Shown piece after piece: positions 26,464-34,503 of a stretch of DNA of 64,000 nucleotides (position 1 is the stretch's first letter; every line of letters starts with the position of its first letter). The DNA lies in NCBI GenBank assembly GCA_963777325.1, contig CAVZQE010000022.1, positions 310,001 through 374,000 of the forward strand, in the 5' to 3' direction. Origin of the DNA: JAFAXA01 sp963777325. Its GTDB lineage: Bacteria; Pseudomonadota; Alphaproteobacteria; Acetobacterales; Acetobacteraceae. Both the position numbers and the translations under genes were made by a program. A model generated the notes under the pieces. The model made no database searches, had not been told where the DNA came from, and was given only the letters and a program-made list of their open reading frames with translations.

Positions 26464-29400
26464 GCTCCGTGCCGGGTTTGCCTCGGCATTGTCATCTCCG
26501 ATAAACCAATCCCGCACTGCCGCTCGCCCAGCCGGTGTCAGGCTCACAGGGCCAGATCAGTGCGGCTCAGAGGGTCACTAAGCGCATCGGCGAGGACGGC
26601 GTCGGCTTCGGTTATCAGCGCGACGAGGTGCCCGATGCGGGCGACGAGATCGCGGACGGCGTCGAGCGTTGCGGCATCCACTCTTTGCCCTCTGCGATGG
26701 GCGAGCCAGCGGGGAAGTAGAGCGTAGCCCGACACGGCGAAATCCCAGACGGCCCTGGGCACCCCCTCGACACGCGCGGTGCCGTCGCCGCCAAGCGTGA
26801 TCGCGCCCGCGTCGTAAGTGACGCCGCTGGCCAGTCTCGTCTCCGGGCCGGGCGCGGTCGCGATCGTGGCGGTGCCGTGCGCGGGATGGGGCGGAGCGGC
26901 GAAGGTCTGGAGGGCGCGGATGCGCCCGCCGAGCGCGGCGGCGCGGGCCATCACGGCGGGGTCGCTCGGAAAGGGAATGTGGGGGAAGTCGCCCTCCAAG
27001 TCGGCGGCGAAGCGAAGGGTGTAGGAACGGGCGGAGAGGAGGCAGAGGATCGCGTCAAAGACCTCTTGAGGTACCGGCGGAGCACCGTGCGCGGCCTTCA
27101 GGCGATCAAGGAGACGCGGTGCGAGATTGACGGGGTGAGACAGCGGACGGCGGTCGTAGAGGGGAAAGGCGAAGCCGCCTGTGGAACCGCGGAAGGCGTG
27201 GTAGTCGGGAAGGAGAGCGTGGCACCACACGGCGGGGCCATTGCCGGTTTTGGACGGCATGGCGTAAAGGCAGAGGTTATCGTTGCCCCAAATGCTTTGG
27301 AGTTCTGTGCGGAGCCGGTCATTCCATGCGGGATGACGATAATGGTGCCGCATATCGAAAGGGCGATACCCTGCCTTCTTAATGAGTGTGTCCACTCGCC
27401 CGACCGCACGAGCTACCTCGAAAGGCTTGGATTGAGTTGGATTGAAGGCTGCTTTCATCTCGACTAGGGGCCCGGAAACGAAGCGGTCCACCTTTTGCGC
27501 GAGCGCAGCGTGCGAGACGTCGTACACGACATCATCGCGTTTGGTCTGCATGCCCGAGGACCGGAACACGAAGCACTCGTCCAGCCCGATCCATTTCGGA
27601 AAGCTGACCGGCGCGGGTCGCATGTCGTCCAGCGCGCCCGCGCACGCGGGCACGCCGCCCGCCAAACGGCCAGTGGTCGTGCCGCTCGTGAGCCACGCGA
27701 GCTTCGCCGCGCGGCTGAAAGTGCCAGCGGCCCAGGAGTCATGGTACAACACGGGAGCCAATGTGCCCGCCGGTTTCGGATCGCCCTTGCTCCAGGCGAG
27801 CGTGATGGCCGTGCCCGCGAGGATGTCAAAGACCGGGCCATCTTCTGTCACACCCGCGGGGCGTGATGCGCGACCGTCACCCCGCAGATCATAAACCTCG
27901 ATCGCGTCGAAGCGCTCGCGCAGCCGCTGCCGCAGCCCAGCATAGGGGTGGCCCGCGAGGAAGGTGCGGTTCGTGATGAGGCAGGCGACGCCCCGGCCAA
28001 GCGCGCCCGGCGCCTCGAACAGCCGCCAAAGCGTCCAGCGCCAAAAGGCAATGTAGAGGTCAGGAAAGGTGTTGAGTTCGCCGCCCCATCCCGCGTCGCG
28101 CACCGGCGCCTTGAACGAGTCCCATAAACCGTCGCTCGCCTCGTCGCCGCCAATCCACGAGCCGACGAGCGTCGCGGTTTCACCCTCCTCCAGACGCTTG
28201 TAGGGCGGGTTGCCAATCACGGCGAGGATCGGGCGCGTCTGCTTCACGTTGTCCGCAGCCTCGTACTCTTTCTGTATCGGCCCCGAGAGCAGTCCGAGGT
28301 GCGGAGACGCGAGCGTTGCGCCCGGCCTTGCGAGGGTGTCCCCGAGGAAGACATTGAGCCGACCGGTCATTGGTGCGCCCGCCGCCTTCAATTCGTGCTG
28401 CAAGCGGTAGTGGGCGACGGCGTAGGGACCGACGAGGAGTTCCAGCCCAAACAGCCGCTCCGCAAGGCTCCGCAGCGCGGGTGGCACATTGCCCGGCCCC
28501 GCCGGTTCCGCGTCCGCCCGCGCCGCCTCGACACAGCCGAGGAGGTAGGTGCCGGTGCCCGTCGCGGGGTCCAGCACCGTCACGTTCGGGTCCAGCAGCG
28601 CCTGCGTGCCGAGTTCCTCCCGCAGCACGCGCTGCATCGCCGCGACCTGGAACCGGACCACCTCAACGGGCGTGTAAAACACGCCGTGCCGTTTCTTCGC
28701 CTCCGGGTCGAAGACGGTCAGAAAATCCTCGTAGAAGTAGAGGATCGGGTCAGTCCCGCCGGGCGCGCGGACCAGCAGGGCGGGACTCGTCGCGTTGACT
28801 GTGCCGAGCATCAGATCGAGTCCTGCACCTAGGTCGGTCGTGATGGTCGGATGGAGCACGGCCTCCAAGGTGGTCTTCAGAAGGGGATGGGCGCCCGGCA
28901 TCCGTCTGTGCGCAGTGTCGTCCACCGGCAGGCCCGTCGCTTCGCGGACAAGCAGCAGCCCGAAGGCAAGGGTCTGCGCGAAGGCCCCGGCGAAGAGCGG
29001 GTCGAAGTCGCCCGCCGGATAGCCCGCCGACACGGGGTGCATGTAAAGGCGGGTGCGAAACTCCTCGCGCACGAGTTGCAGCGGTTCGCCGGTCTTGCCC
29101 TCTCCGGCCAGTTCCGCCAGGCGCGGCGCGACGGTGTCGCGCACGAAGCGGGCGGCATGCGCGAGGTTCGTCGCGACCTCCCGGGCGTTGGTTGCGGCCG
29201 GCGGCTGTGCAGTGGCGAGCGCGTAGAGGATCCGCTCAAGCGATTCGGTGTTGTGCGCCGCAATGAGCGCAGCGGCCTTCGCTGCGGTGCAAGCGGCCTC
29301 CAATGCACGTTTCGGCACGAGGTCCGTGGCCTTGCACAATGCATTCCGGTTCCAGAGCGCAATGCGCTGGAAGTCCGAGACGGCCCAGACCGGCAAGTTG

Positions 29401-29886
29401 CAGAACCGGCGAAACTGGTTCCGGTCATGGCCCGTGCCGCGGGGTTCCTCATCCACCGGCTTGCCCTGCGTCTTTAGCTCGACATGCGCCCGCGCGGGCT
29501 CCGCGCCGAGGTTCAGCGCAATATCGGGGCGGCCGACGCCCGGCATCGTGTACTCGGCGACCACGACGATGCCCGGCGGCACACCAAGCACCAACGGGAG
29601 GAGAGCGTCGAGAAGCGCCTTGAACAGCGGTTGATGCGCCGGTTCGTCGGCGCTCGGGACGGAACCGCGCAGGTTTCTAACGGCCGTGGCGTAGGCGGCA
29701 AGCGCAGACTGAACGGGTGTCATACGTTACGTTGAGGCATTTGCCTGCATATGTGAAAAGTTCCAGTCTCGTGCAGTAGCCTTCGCTCTGTAGGCGCTCA
29801 GATACGTCTCTGCTCCGTGCCGTCCGGCAGTGCAAGCCGGCAGCTATAATATCCCCATTCTAAAAGCGATCTCGTCTGCCGCCCGG
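26464..29886. mobile_element. Putative restriction-modification island inserted between ilvE and glgX
   Basis: The 3.4 kb between the two copies of the 26-bp repeat carries a single gene, a one-protein restriction-modification enzyme, on the minus strand, plus short AT-richer edges (for example 29724-29886). There is no integrase or transposase. Near the ends are an 11-bp direct repeat GCTCCGTGCCG (26464-26474 and 29812-29822) and a 9-bp inverted pair GCACTGCCG/CGGCAGTGC (26514-26522 and 29825-29833). These may be chance or remnants of element ends. The simplest reading is insertion with target duplication, or att-type recombination by an enzyme acting in trans. Confidence 0.7.
26544..29723 (-). 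CDS. Single-polypeptide restriction-modification enzyme (Type IIG/ISP-like)
   Basis: A 1059-residue enzyme combining nuclease, methyltransferase and target recognition. The N-terminal PD-(D/E)xK nuclease has Asp67 in GRPDIAL, and Glu82 and Lys84 in HVELKTQGK. The N6-adenine methyltransferase has the AdoMet motif VLDPATGTGTYLLG (about residues 383-395, a variant of D-P-A-C-G-S-G) and catalytic NPPYKR at 505-510. The C-terminal third (GYRPFDMRHHYRHPAWNDRL, SKTGNGPAVWCHALLPDY) resembles the Type ISP specificity domain. No helicase domain is present, so it cannot be a full translocating ISP enzyme. Codon use looks less GC-biased than the neighbours, in keeping with transfer. No separate methylase or specificity gene is nearby. 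Confidence 0.85.
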   Translation of the reverse strand: MTPVQSALAAYATAVRNLRGSVPSADEPAHQPLFKALLDALLPLVLGVPPGIVVVAEYTMPGVGRPDIALNLGAEPARAHVELKTQGKPVDEEPRGTGHDRNQFRRFCNLPVWAVSDFQRIALWNRNALCKATDLVPKRALEAACTAAKAAALIAAHNTESLERILYALATAQPPAATNAREVATNLAHAARFVRDTVAPRLAELAGEGKTGEPLQLVREEFRTRLYMHPVSAGYPAGDFDPLFAGAFAQTLAFGLLLVREATGLPVDDTAHRRMPGAHPLLKTTLEAVLHPTITTDLGAGLDLMLGTVNATSPALLVRAPGGTDPILYFYEDFLTVFDPEAKKRHGVFYTPVEVVRFQVAAMQRVLREELGTQALLDPNVTVLDPATGTGTYLLGCVEAARADAEPAGPGNVPPALRSLAERLFGLELLVGPYAVAHYRLQHELKAAGAPMTGRLNVFLGDTLARPGATLASPHLGLLSGPIQKEYEAADNVKQTRPILAVIGNPPYKRLEEGETATLVGSWIGGDEASDGLWDSFKAPVRDAGWGGELNTFPDLYIAFWRWTLWRLFEAPGALGRGVACLITNRTFLAGHPYAGLRQRLRERFDAIEVYDLRGDGRASRPAGVTEDGPVFDILAGTAITLAWSKGDPKPAGTLAPVLYHDSWAAGTFSRAAKLAWLTSGTTTGRLAGGVPACAGALDDMRPAPVSFPKWIGLDECFVFRSSGMQTKRDDVVYDVSHAALAQKVDRFVSGPLVEMKAAFNPTQSKPFEVARAVGRVDTLIKKAGYRPFDMRHHYRHPAWNDRLRTELQSIWGNDNLCLYAMPSKTGNGPAVWCHALLPDYHAFRGSTGGFAFPLYDRRPLSHPVNLAPRLLDRLKAAHGAPPVPQEVFDAILCLLSARSYTLRFAADLEGDFPHIPFPSDPAVMARAAALGGRIRALQTFAAPPHPAHGTATIATAPGPETRLASGVTYDAGAITLGGDGTARVEGVPRAVWDFAVSGYALLPRWLAHRRGQRVDAATLDAVRDLVARIGHLVALITEADAVLADALSDPLSRTDLAL

Positions 29887-29912
29887 CGAGGTCACGCGCC
29901 GGCTCGGCTGAC
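29887..29912. repeat. Right copy of 26-bp direct repeat flanking the RM island
   Basis: Identical over 26 bases to 26438-26463. This copy encodes the last six codons and the stop (29892-29894, read on the minus strand) of glgX. Bases on either side differ from those flanking the left copy, so the repeat has sharp ends. Confidence 0.92.
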
Positions 29913-32090
29913 CTTGGTCTTGTCCGCCGGCTTGGCAGCGGCCGCGCTCTTCAATCGTGCCGTCTGATACGACGGATCGACCACGAGCTCGAACAGCACC
30001 AGCGAGCGTGCGGTTACTTCGTAGGTCGATCCGAAAGCCGAGACCGGCTCGCCTTCGCGGTCCGGCTGATTGGTGTCGATCACGCATTTCCAAGCCTGGC
30101 CGCCGACCACCTCGCGCAACTTGAACGGCACCACCTCGTGATGCGAGTTCAGGATCATGAGAATGGTCAGATCCTGACCCCGCCGGCGAATGCCGGTCGG
30201 CTGCGCGCGGCCGTCGAGCAGCGCGCCGAAACACCGCGTGTTCGGGTCTTCCCACTGCTCTGGCATCATTTCGTCGTCGGTCGGCGTCAGCCAGGTGACG
30301 TCCTTGACGCCGAGTTCCTCGTTCCATTCGGCGGTCAGCCAGCGGGAGCGGTGCAGCACCGCGTAGCGCCGCCGCGCCTCGGCCAGCCTCGCCACGAAGC
30401 GCACCAGGTGACGGCTCCTGTCGTGCAGATCCCAGTCGAGCCAGGAGATTTCGTTGTCCTGGCAATAGGCGTTGTTGTTGCCCTGCTGCGTGCGCGCGAA
30501 CTCGTCGCCCGCGAGCAGCATCGGCGTGCCGCGCGACAACAGGAGCGTCGCCAGCATGTTGCGGATCTGACGTTCGCGCAGCGCGTTGATCTCGGGATCG
30601 TCGGTCGGTCCCTCGACGCCGCAGTTCCAGCTCATGTTGTTCGAGGTGCCGTCCTTGTTGTCCTCGCCGTTCGCCTCGTTGTGCTTGTCGTTGTAGGTGA
30701 CGACGTCGGCCAGCGTGAAGCCGTCATGGGCGGTCACGAAATTGATCGTGGACCAGGCCGGCCGGCCGCGGTGATTGAAGAAGTCGGCGCTGCCGGTGAT
30801 GCGCGTTCCGAGATCCCTGACGCTGCCGGCGTCGCCCCGCCAGTACTCGCGCACGGTATCGCGGTAGCGGTCGTTCCACTCCGCCCATCCCGGCGCGAAG
30901 CCGCCCACCTGGTAGCCGCCGGGGCCGCAATCCCAGGGTTCCGCGATCAGCTTGACCTGCGACAGCACGGGGTCCTGGCCGACCGCGCGCAGGAAGCCGC
31001 TCTGCTGGTCGAAGCCGTACGGTTCGCGGGCGAGAATGGTGCCGAGATCGAAGCGGAATCCATCGACATGCATCTCCTCCACCCAGTAGCGCAGGCTGTC
31101 GGTCACCATCTGGATGACGCGCGGATGGCTGAGATTGACCGTGTTGCCGGTGCCGGTGTCGTTGATGTAGTAGCGCTTCTGCTCCGGCAGCAGCCGGTAG
31201 TAGGAGACGTTGTCGATGCCCTTGAAGCTGAGCGTCGGACCGCGCTCATTGCCTTCGGCGGTGTGGTTGTACACGACGTCGAGGATGACCTCGAGCCCCG
31301 CGTCGTGCAGCCGGGCGACCATCTCCTTGAACTCGGAGAAGGCGAAGTCGGGCACGCTTGCGTAGCGCCGGGCCGGATTGAAAAATGAGATCGTATTGTA
31401 GCCCCAATAGTTCTTGAGGCCCTTCTCGATCAGATAGCTGTCGTCGAGGAAGCTGTGCACCGGCAGCAGTTCGACCGCCGTCACCCCGATCGACTTCATG
31501 TGCCGGATCACTTCCGGATGCGCGAGCCCGCGAAACGTGCCGCGCAGGTTCTCCGGCACGTCCGGATGCAGCTTGGTGTAGCCGCGCACATGCGTTTCGT
31601 AGATCAGCGTCTGATCCCAGGGCGTGGACGGCGGACGGTCGTCGCCCCAGGTGAAGGCCGGATCGACGACACGGGCCTTCGGCATGAAGGCGGCGCTGTC
31701 GCGCTCGTCGAAGGTCGTGTCGTCGCCCGTCTCCAACTGGTAGCCGAAGATTTCCGGCCCCCATTTCACGTGCCCGACGAGCGCCTTGGCGTAGGGGTCC
31801 ATCAGCAGCTTGTTCGGGTTGAAGCGATGACCCTCCTCGGGAGCGTAGGGCCCGTGGACACGGTAGCCATAGATGGTTCCAGGGCGCGCGTCGGGCAGGA
31901 AGCCGTGCCAGACTTCGTTCGTGTATTCCGGCAATGTCACGCGGGCGATCTCGATCGCGCCCGTATCGTCGAACAGGCACACTTCGACCTTGGTCGCGTG
32001 CGCGGAAAACAGCGAGAAATTGACGCCTTTCCCGGTCCAGGTTGCTCCGCGCGGGTGCGGCTGGCCCTCGGCTAGACGGACTTTATCCAT
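29892..32090 (-). CDS. glgX: Glycogen debranching enzyme GlgX
   Basis: A 732-residue GH13 enzyme that hydrolyses alpha-1,6 branches in phosphorylase-limited glycogen. It has an N-terminal carbohydrate-binding module (about residues 10-110, with GATWTGKGVNFSLFSAHATK) and a catalytic barrel. The active-site residues are visible: nucleophile Asp348 in GFRFDLG, acid/base Glu384 in LIAEPWD, and Asp456 in TAHDGFTL. The ATG at 32090 is chosen at M-D-K-V-R-L-A; AAGGAG is somewhat far upstream. The open frame continues upstream but is antisense to DUF423. The final codons lie in the right 26-bp repeat, so its C-terminus was kept or rebuilt when the neighbouring island arrived. Confidence 0.94.
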   Translation of the reverse strand: MDKVRLAEGQPHPRGATWTGKGVNFSLFSAHATKVEVCLFDDTGAIEIARVTLPEYTNEVWHGFLPDARPGTIYGYRVHGPYAPEEGHRFNPNKLLMDPYAKALVGHVKWGPEIFGYQLETGDDTTFDERDSAAFMPKARVVDPAFTWGDDRPPSTPWDQTLIYETHVRGYTKLHPDVPENLRGTFRGLAHPEVIRHMKSIGVTAVELLPVHSFLDDSYLIEKGLKNYWGYNTISFFNPARRYASVPDFAFSEFKEMVARLHDAGLEVILDVVYNHTAEGNERGPTLSFKGIDNVSYYRLLPEQKRYYINDTGTGNTVNLSHPRVIQMVTDSLRYWVEEMHVDGFRFDLGTILAREPYGFDQQSGFLRAVGQDPVLSQVKLIAEPWDCGPGGYQVGGFAPGWAEWNDRYRDTVREYWRGDAGSVRDLGTRITGSADFFNHRGRPAWSTINFVTAHDGFTLADVVTYNDKHNEANGEDNKDGTSNNMSWNCGVEGPTDDPEINALRERQIRNMLATLLLSRGTPMLLAGDEFARTQQGNNNAYCQDNEISWLDWDLHDRSRHLVRFVARLAEARRRYAVLHRSRWLTAEWNEELGVKDVTWLTPTDDEMMPEQWEDPNTRCFGALLDGRAQPTGIRRRGQDLTILMILNSHHEVVPFKLREVVGGQAWKCVIDTNQPDREGEPVSAFGSTYEVTARSLVLFELVVDPSYQTARLKSAAAAKPADKTKVSRAGA

Positions 32091-32188
32091 GGATGGAGGC
32101 GGCTCCTTGATGCGAAGCGGTGTCGGCTTCAATGTTGGGGGCAGGCGCGGGCAGGCAACACGCCAGCCCCTCCCGAGTTGCGGGGAGA

Positions 32189-32557
32189 CTACCCGGCGCG
32201 GAACGCGGCGATCCCAAGCAGCGCCCAGCCGGCCATCAGCAGCATGCCGCCGACCGGCGCGATCCAGGGCAGGCGGACCCCGGCCAGAATCAGCAAATAG
32301 ATCGACCCGCAGAAGAACAGCAGCCCGATCGCGAATGCGGCGCCCGCTCCGTCGAGGATCGCTGGTCCGCCCCGCAATGCCCAGACGCCGCACAAAACGA
32401 GCGCGAGCGCGTGCCAGCCCTGCATCTGCACCGCGCTGCGGACCATCTGCTGAGCGGACGCGTCGAGCCGGTCGGACAGGCGGTGCGCCGTGACTGCGGC
32501 CATGGCGACGGCGGTGAGGCCCGCGAGCGAGCCGAAGGCAATCCAGAACCTGTGCAT
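32189..32557 (-). CDS. DUF423 family membrane protein
   Basis: A 122-residue inner-membrane protein of the DUF423 (YgdD-like) family, function unknown. About four transmembrane helices are predicted: FGSLAGLTAVAMAAVTAH, ALALVLCGVWAL, FAIGLLFFCGSIYLLIL and VGGMLLMAGWALLGIAAF. The conserved W-H-A-L segment after helix one and F-C-G-S-I-Y in helix three fit the family. It lies upstream of glgX on the same strand and diverges from the iminopeptidase gene. Confidence 0.87.
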   Translation of the reverse strand: MHRFWIAFGSLAGLTAVAMAAVTAHRLSDRLDASAQQMVRSAVQMQGWHALALVLCGVWALRGGPAILDGAGAAFAIGLLFFCGSIYLLILAGVRLPWIAPVGGMLLMAGWALLGIAAFRAG

Positions 32558-32618
32558 AGGTCAAGCCTAGGCCGCGCGGCTCTGTTCCGCCATGGGCCGG
32601 GTATGTAGAGTCTTCGTC

Positions 32619-33569
32619 ATGCCGCGCGGCGATCTGTTTCCGGAGATTGGGCCTTTCGAGGCGGGGTATCTTCCCCTGTCCGCGGGGCACGTCATGTACT
32701 GGGAGCAGGTCGGCAATCCGCGCGGCAGGCCGGTGCTGTTCCTGCATGGCGGTCCGGGCGCCGGGGCCGGGGCCGTGCACCGGCGCTTCTTCGATCCGGA
32801 GTTCTGGCGGCTCGTCATCTTCGACCAGCGCGGGGCCGGGCGATCACGGCCGCTCGGCAGCCTTGCCGACAACACCACGCCCGATCTCGTCCGCGACATC
32901 GAGACGCTCCGCCACCACCTGGGCATCGATCGCTGGCTGCTGTTCGGCGGCAGCTGGGGTTCGACGCTCGCGCTCGCCTACGCGCAGGCCCACCCCGAGC
33001 GGGTGGCCGGCTGCGTCCTGCGCGGCGTCTTTCTCGGCCGTCCGGCGGAGGTGGAGTGGTTCCTGCACGGCCTGCGGGTCGTCTTTCCCGACGCGCACGC
33101 CAATTTCGAGGGATTTCTCCCGGGGGAGGAACGCGCGGACCTGCTCGGCGGCTACCTGCGGCGGCTCACGCATCCGGACGCGACGGTCCACATGCCGGCG
33201 GCGCGGGCGTGGTCGATCTACGAGGGGTCGTGCAGCACCCTGCTGCCTAGTCCCGACACCGTCGCCTCCTTCGCGCAGGACCGGACGGCGCTCGGCCTCG
33301 CCCGGATCGAGGCGCACTACTTCGCGAACGGCCTGTTTCTGCCGGCCGAGGGACTGCTCGGCGGCATGCACCGGATCGCGCATGTGCCGGCCGAGATCGT
33401 GCAGGGACGCTACGACATGGTCTGCCCGCCCTGCACCGCCTTCGAGCTTGCCGCCGCCTGGCGGTCCGCGCGCATGACGATCGTGCCGGACGCCGGGCAC
33501 TCGGCGCTGGAACCCGGCATCCGGCGTGCGCTCGTCGCCGCCGTGGAGCGCTTCCGCAGCGGGCGTTGA
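32619..33569 (+). CDS. pip: Proline iminopeptidase
   Basis: A 316-residue alpha/beta hydrolase (peptidase S33) that removes N-terminal proline from peptides. The catalytic triad is visible: Ser112 in FGGSWGSTLAL, Asp266 in GRYDMVCP and His294 in AGHSAL. The oxyanion motif HGGPGAGAG and IFDQRGAGRS are typical. The ATG at 32619 gives the usual M-P-R-G-D-L-F-P-E-I start, whereas an earlier ATG at 32592 would add an unconserved tail. The Shine-Dalgarno is weak. Cytoplasmic. Confidence 0.93.
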   Translation: MPRGDLFPEIGPFEAGYLPLSAGHVMYWEQVGNPRGRPVLFLHGGPGAGAGAVHRRFFDPEFWRLVIFDQRGAGRSRPLGSLADNTTPDLVRDIETLRHHLGIDRWLLFGGSWGSTLALAYAQAHPERVAGCVLRGVFLGRPAEVEWFLHGLRVVFPDAHANFEGFLPGEERADLLGGYLRRLTHPDATVHMPAARAWSIYEGSCSTLLPSPDTVASFAQDRTALGLARIEAHYFANGLFLPAEGLLGGMHRIAHVPAEIVQGRYDMVCPPCTAFELAAAWRSARMTIVPDAGHSALEPGIRRALVAAVERFRSGR

Positions 33570-33594
33570 ATAGCGGCCCCGGCCCGAGCCGTGC

Positions 33595-34503
33595 CTACCG
33601 GCTGAGTTCCAGCGCGCGTGCATAGACGGCCTTGCGCGGCAGGCCCGTCGCCCCGGCGACCAGCGAAGCCGCGTCCCGCACGCTGTGCGTGGCCAGCAGC
33701 GCGCGCAGCCGTGCGTCCACGTCCTCCGGGTCGGGCTCGCTCGCGGCCGGCGGGGCCACGACGAGCGTGATCTCGCCGCGCGCCACCTCGGTCCCGTAAT
33801 GCGCGGCAAGTTCCGCGAGCGTACCTCGCCGGATCTCCTCGAAGCGCTTGGTGAGTTCGCGCGCGACCGCCGCCGGACGCTCGGGGCCGAGCGTGTCCGC
33901 GAGATCGGCGAGCGCCTCGGCGAGCCGGTGCGGCGCCTCGTGCCAGATCAGGGTCGCGCTCAGCCCGGCGCGCTCGGCCGCACGCAGCGCACCCAACGCC
34001 GCGCGGCGCGCGGCCTGGCGCGGCGGCAGGAAGCCTTGCACGAGGAACGGCAGCGGCGGCAGGCCCGACAGCACGAGCGCCAGGATCGCGGCGCTGGCGC
34101 CGGGCGCCGCGCCGACCGGCAGCCCGGCCGCGATCGCCGCCCGCACCAGCCGAAAGCCGGGGTCGGAGAGCAGCGGCGTGCCCGCGTCCGACACCAGCGC
34201 GACCCGCTGGCCCTGCCGCAGCCGCGCGAGCACCGGCTCGATGCGCGCATCCTCGTTGTGCTCGTGTAACGCTTGCAGCGTGCCGCGCAAGGCCAACGCG
34301 CCCAGCAGCCGCGCGGTATGGCGGGTGTCCTCGCACAGGATGAGGTCGGCCGCCGCGAGGGTCGCGCGGGCGCGCGGCGTCAGATCGCCGAGGTTGCCGA
34401 TCGGCGTCGAAACCAGCACAAGACCGTGCGGTACCGGCGCTGCCGCCGCGCGTGCGCTGCCTTCGTCGTTTTCGGGAGACCTGTTGCATGTTTCGTCGGA
34501 CAT
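33595..34503 (-). CDS. rsmI: 16S rRNA (cytidine(1402)-2'-O)-methyltransferase
   Basis: A 302-residue tetrapyrrole-methylase-fold enzyme that methylates the 2'-OH of C1402 in 16S rRNA at the decoding centre. Motifs are VSTPIGNLGDLTPRA (about residues 31-45), CEDTRHTARLL, VSDAGTPLLSDPG and ELTKRFEEIRRG. The first 25 residues are unconserved, so a later start is possible. The annotated ATG lies 16 bases inside the divergent lpoA-like gene, a head-to-head overlap that is unusual and may mean one start is further in. Confidence 0.93.
   Translation of the reverse strand: MSDETCNRSPENDEGSARAAAAPVPHGLVLVSTPIGNLGDLTPRARATLAAADLILCEDTRHTARLLGALALRGTLQALHEHNEDARIEPVLARLRQGQRVALVSDAGTPLLSDPGFRLVRAAIAAGLPVGAAPGASAAILALVLSGLPPLPFLVQGFLPPRQAARRAALGALRAAERAGLSATLIWHEAPHRLAEALADLADTLGPERPAAVARELTKRFEEIRRGTLAELAAHYGTEVARGEITLVVAPPAASEPDPEDVDARLRALLATHSVRDAASLVAGATGLPRKAVYARALELSR

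Noticed and set aside
25461..26495. Upstream extension of the PetP-like frame by 345 codons
   Set aside because: It is antisense to ilvE, lacks family similarity, and a good ribosome site supports the start at 25460.
32091..32780. Upstream extension of GlgX to 962 residues
   Set aside because: The added part runs through the DUF423 gene and intergenic DNA in another frame and has no GlgX similarity.
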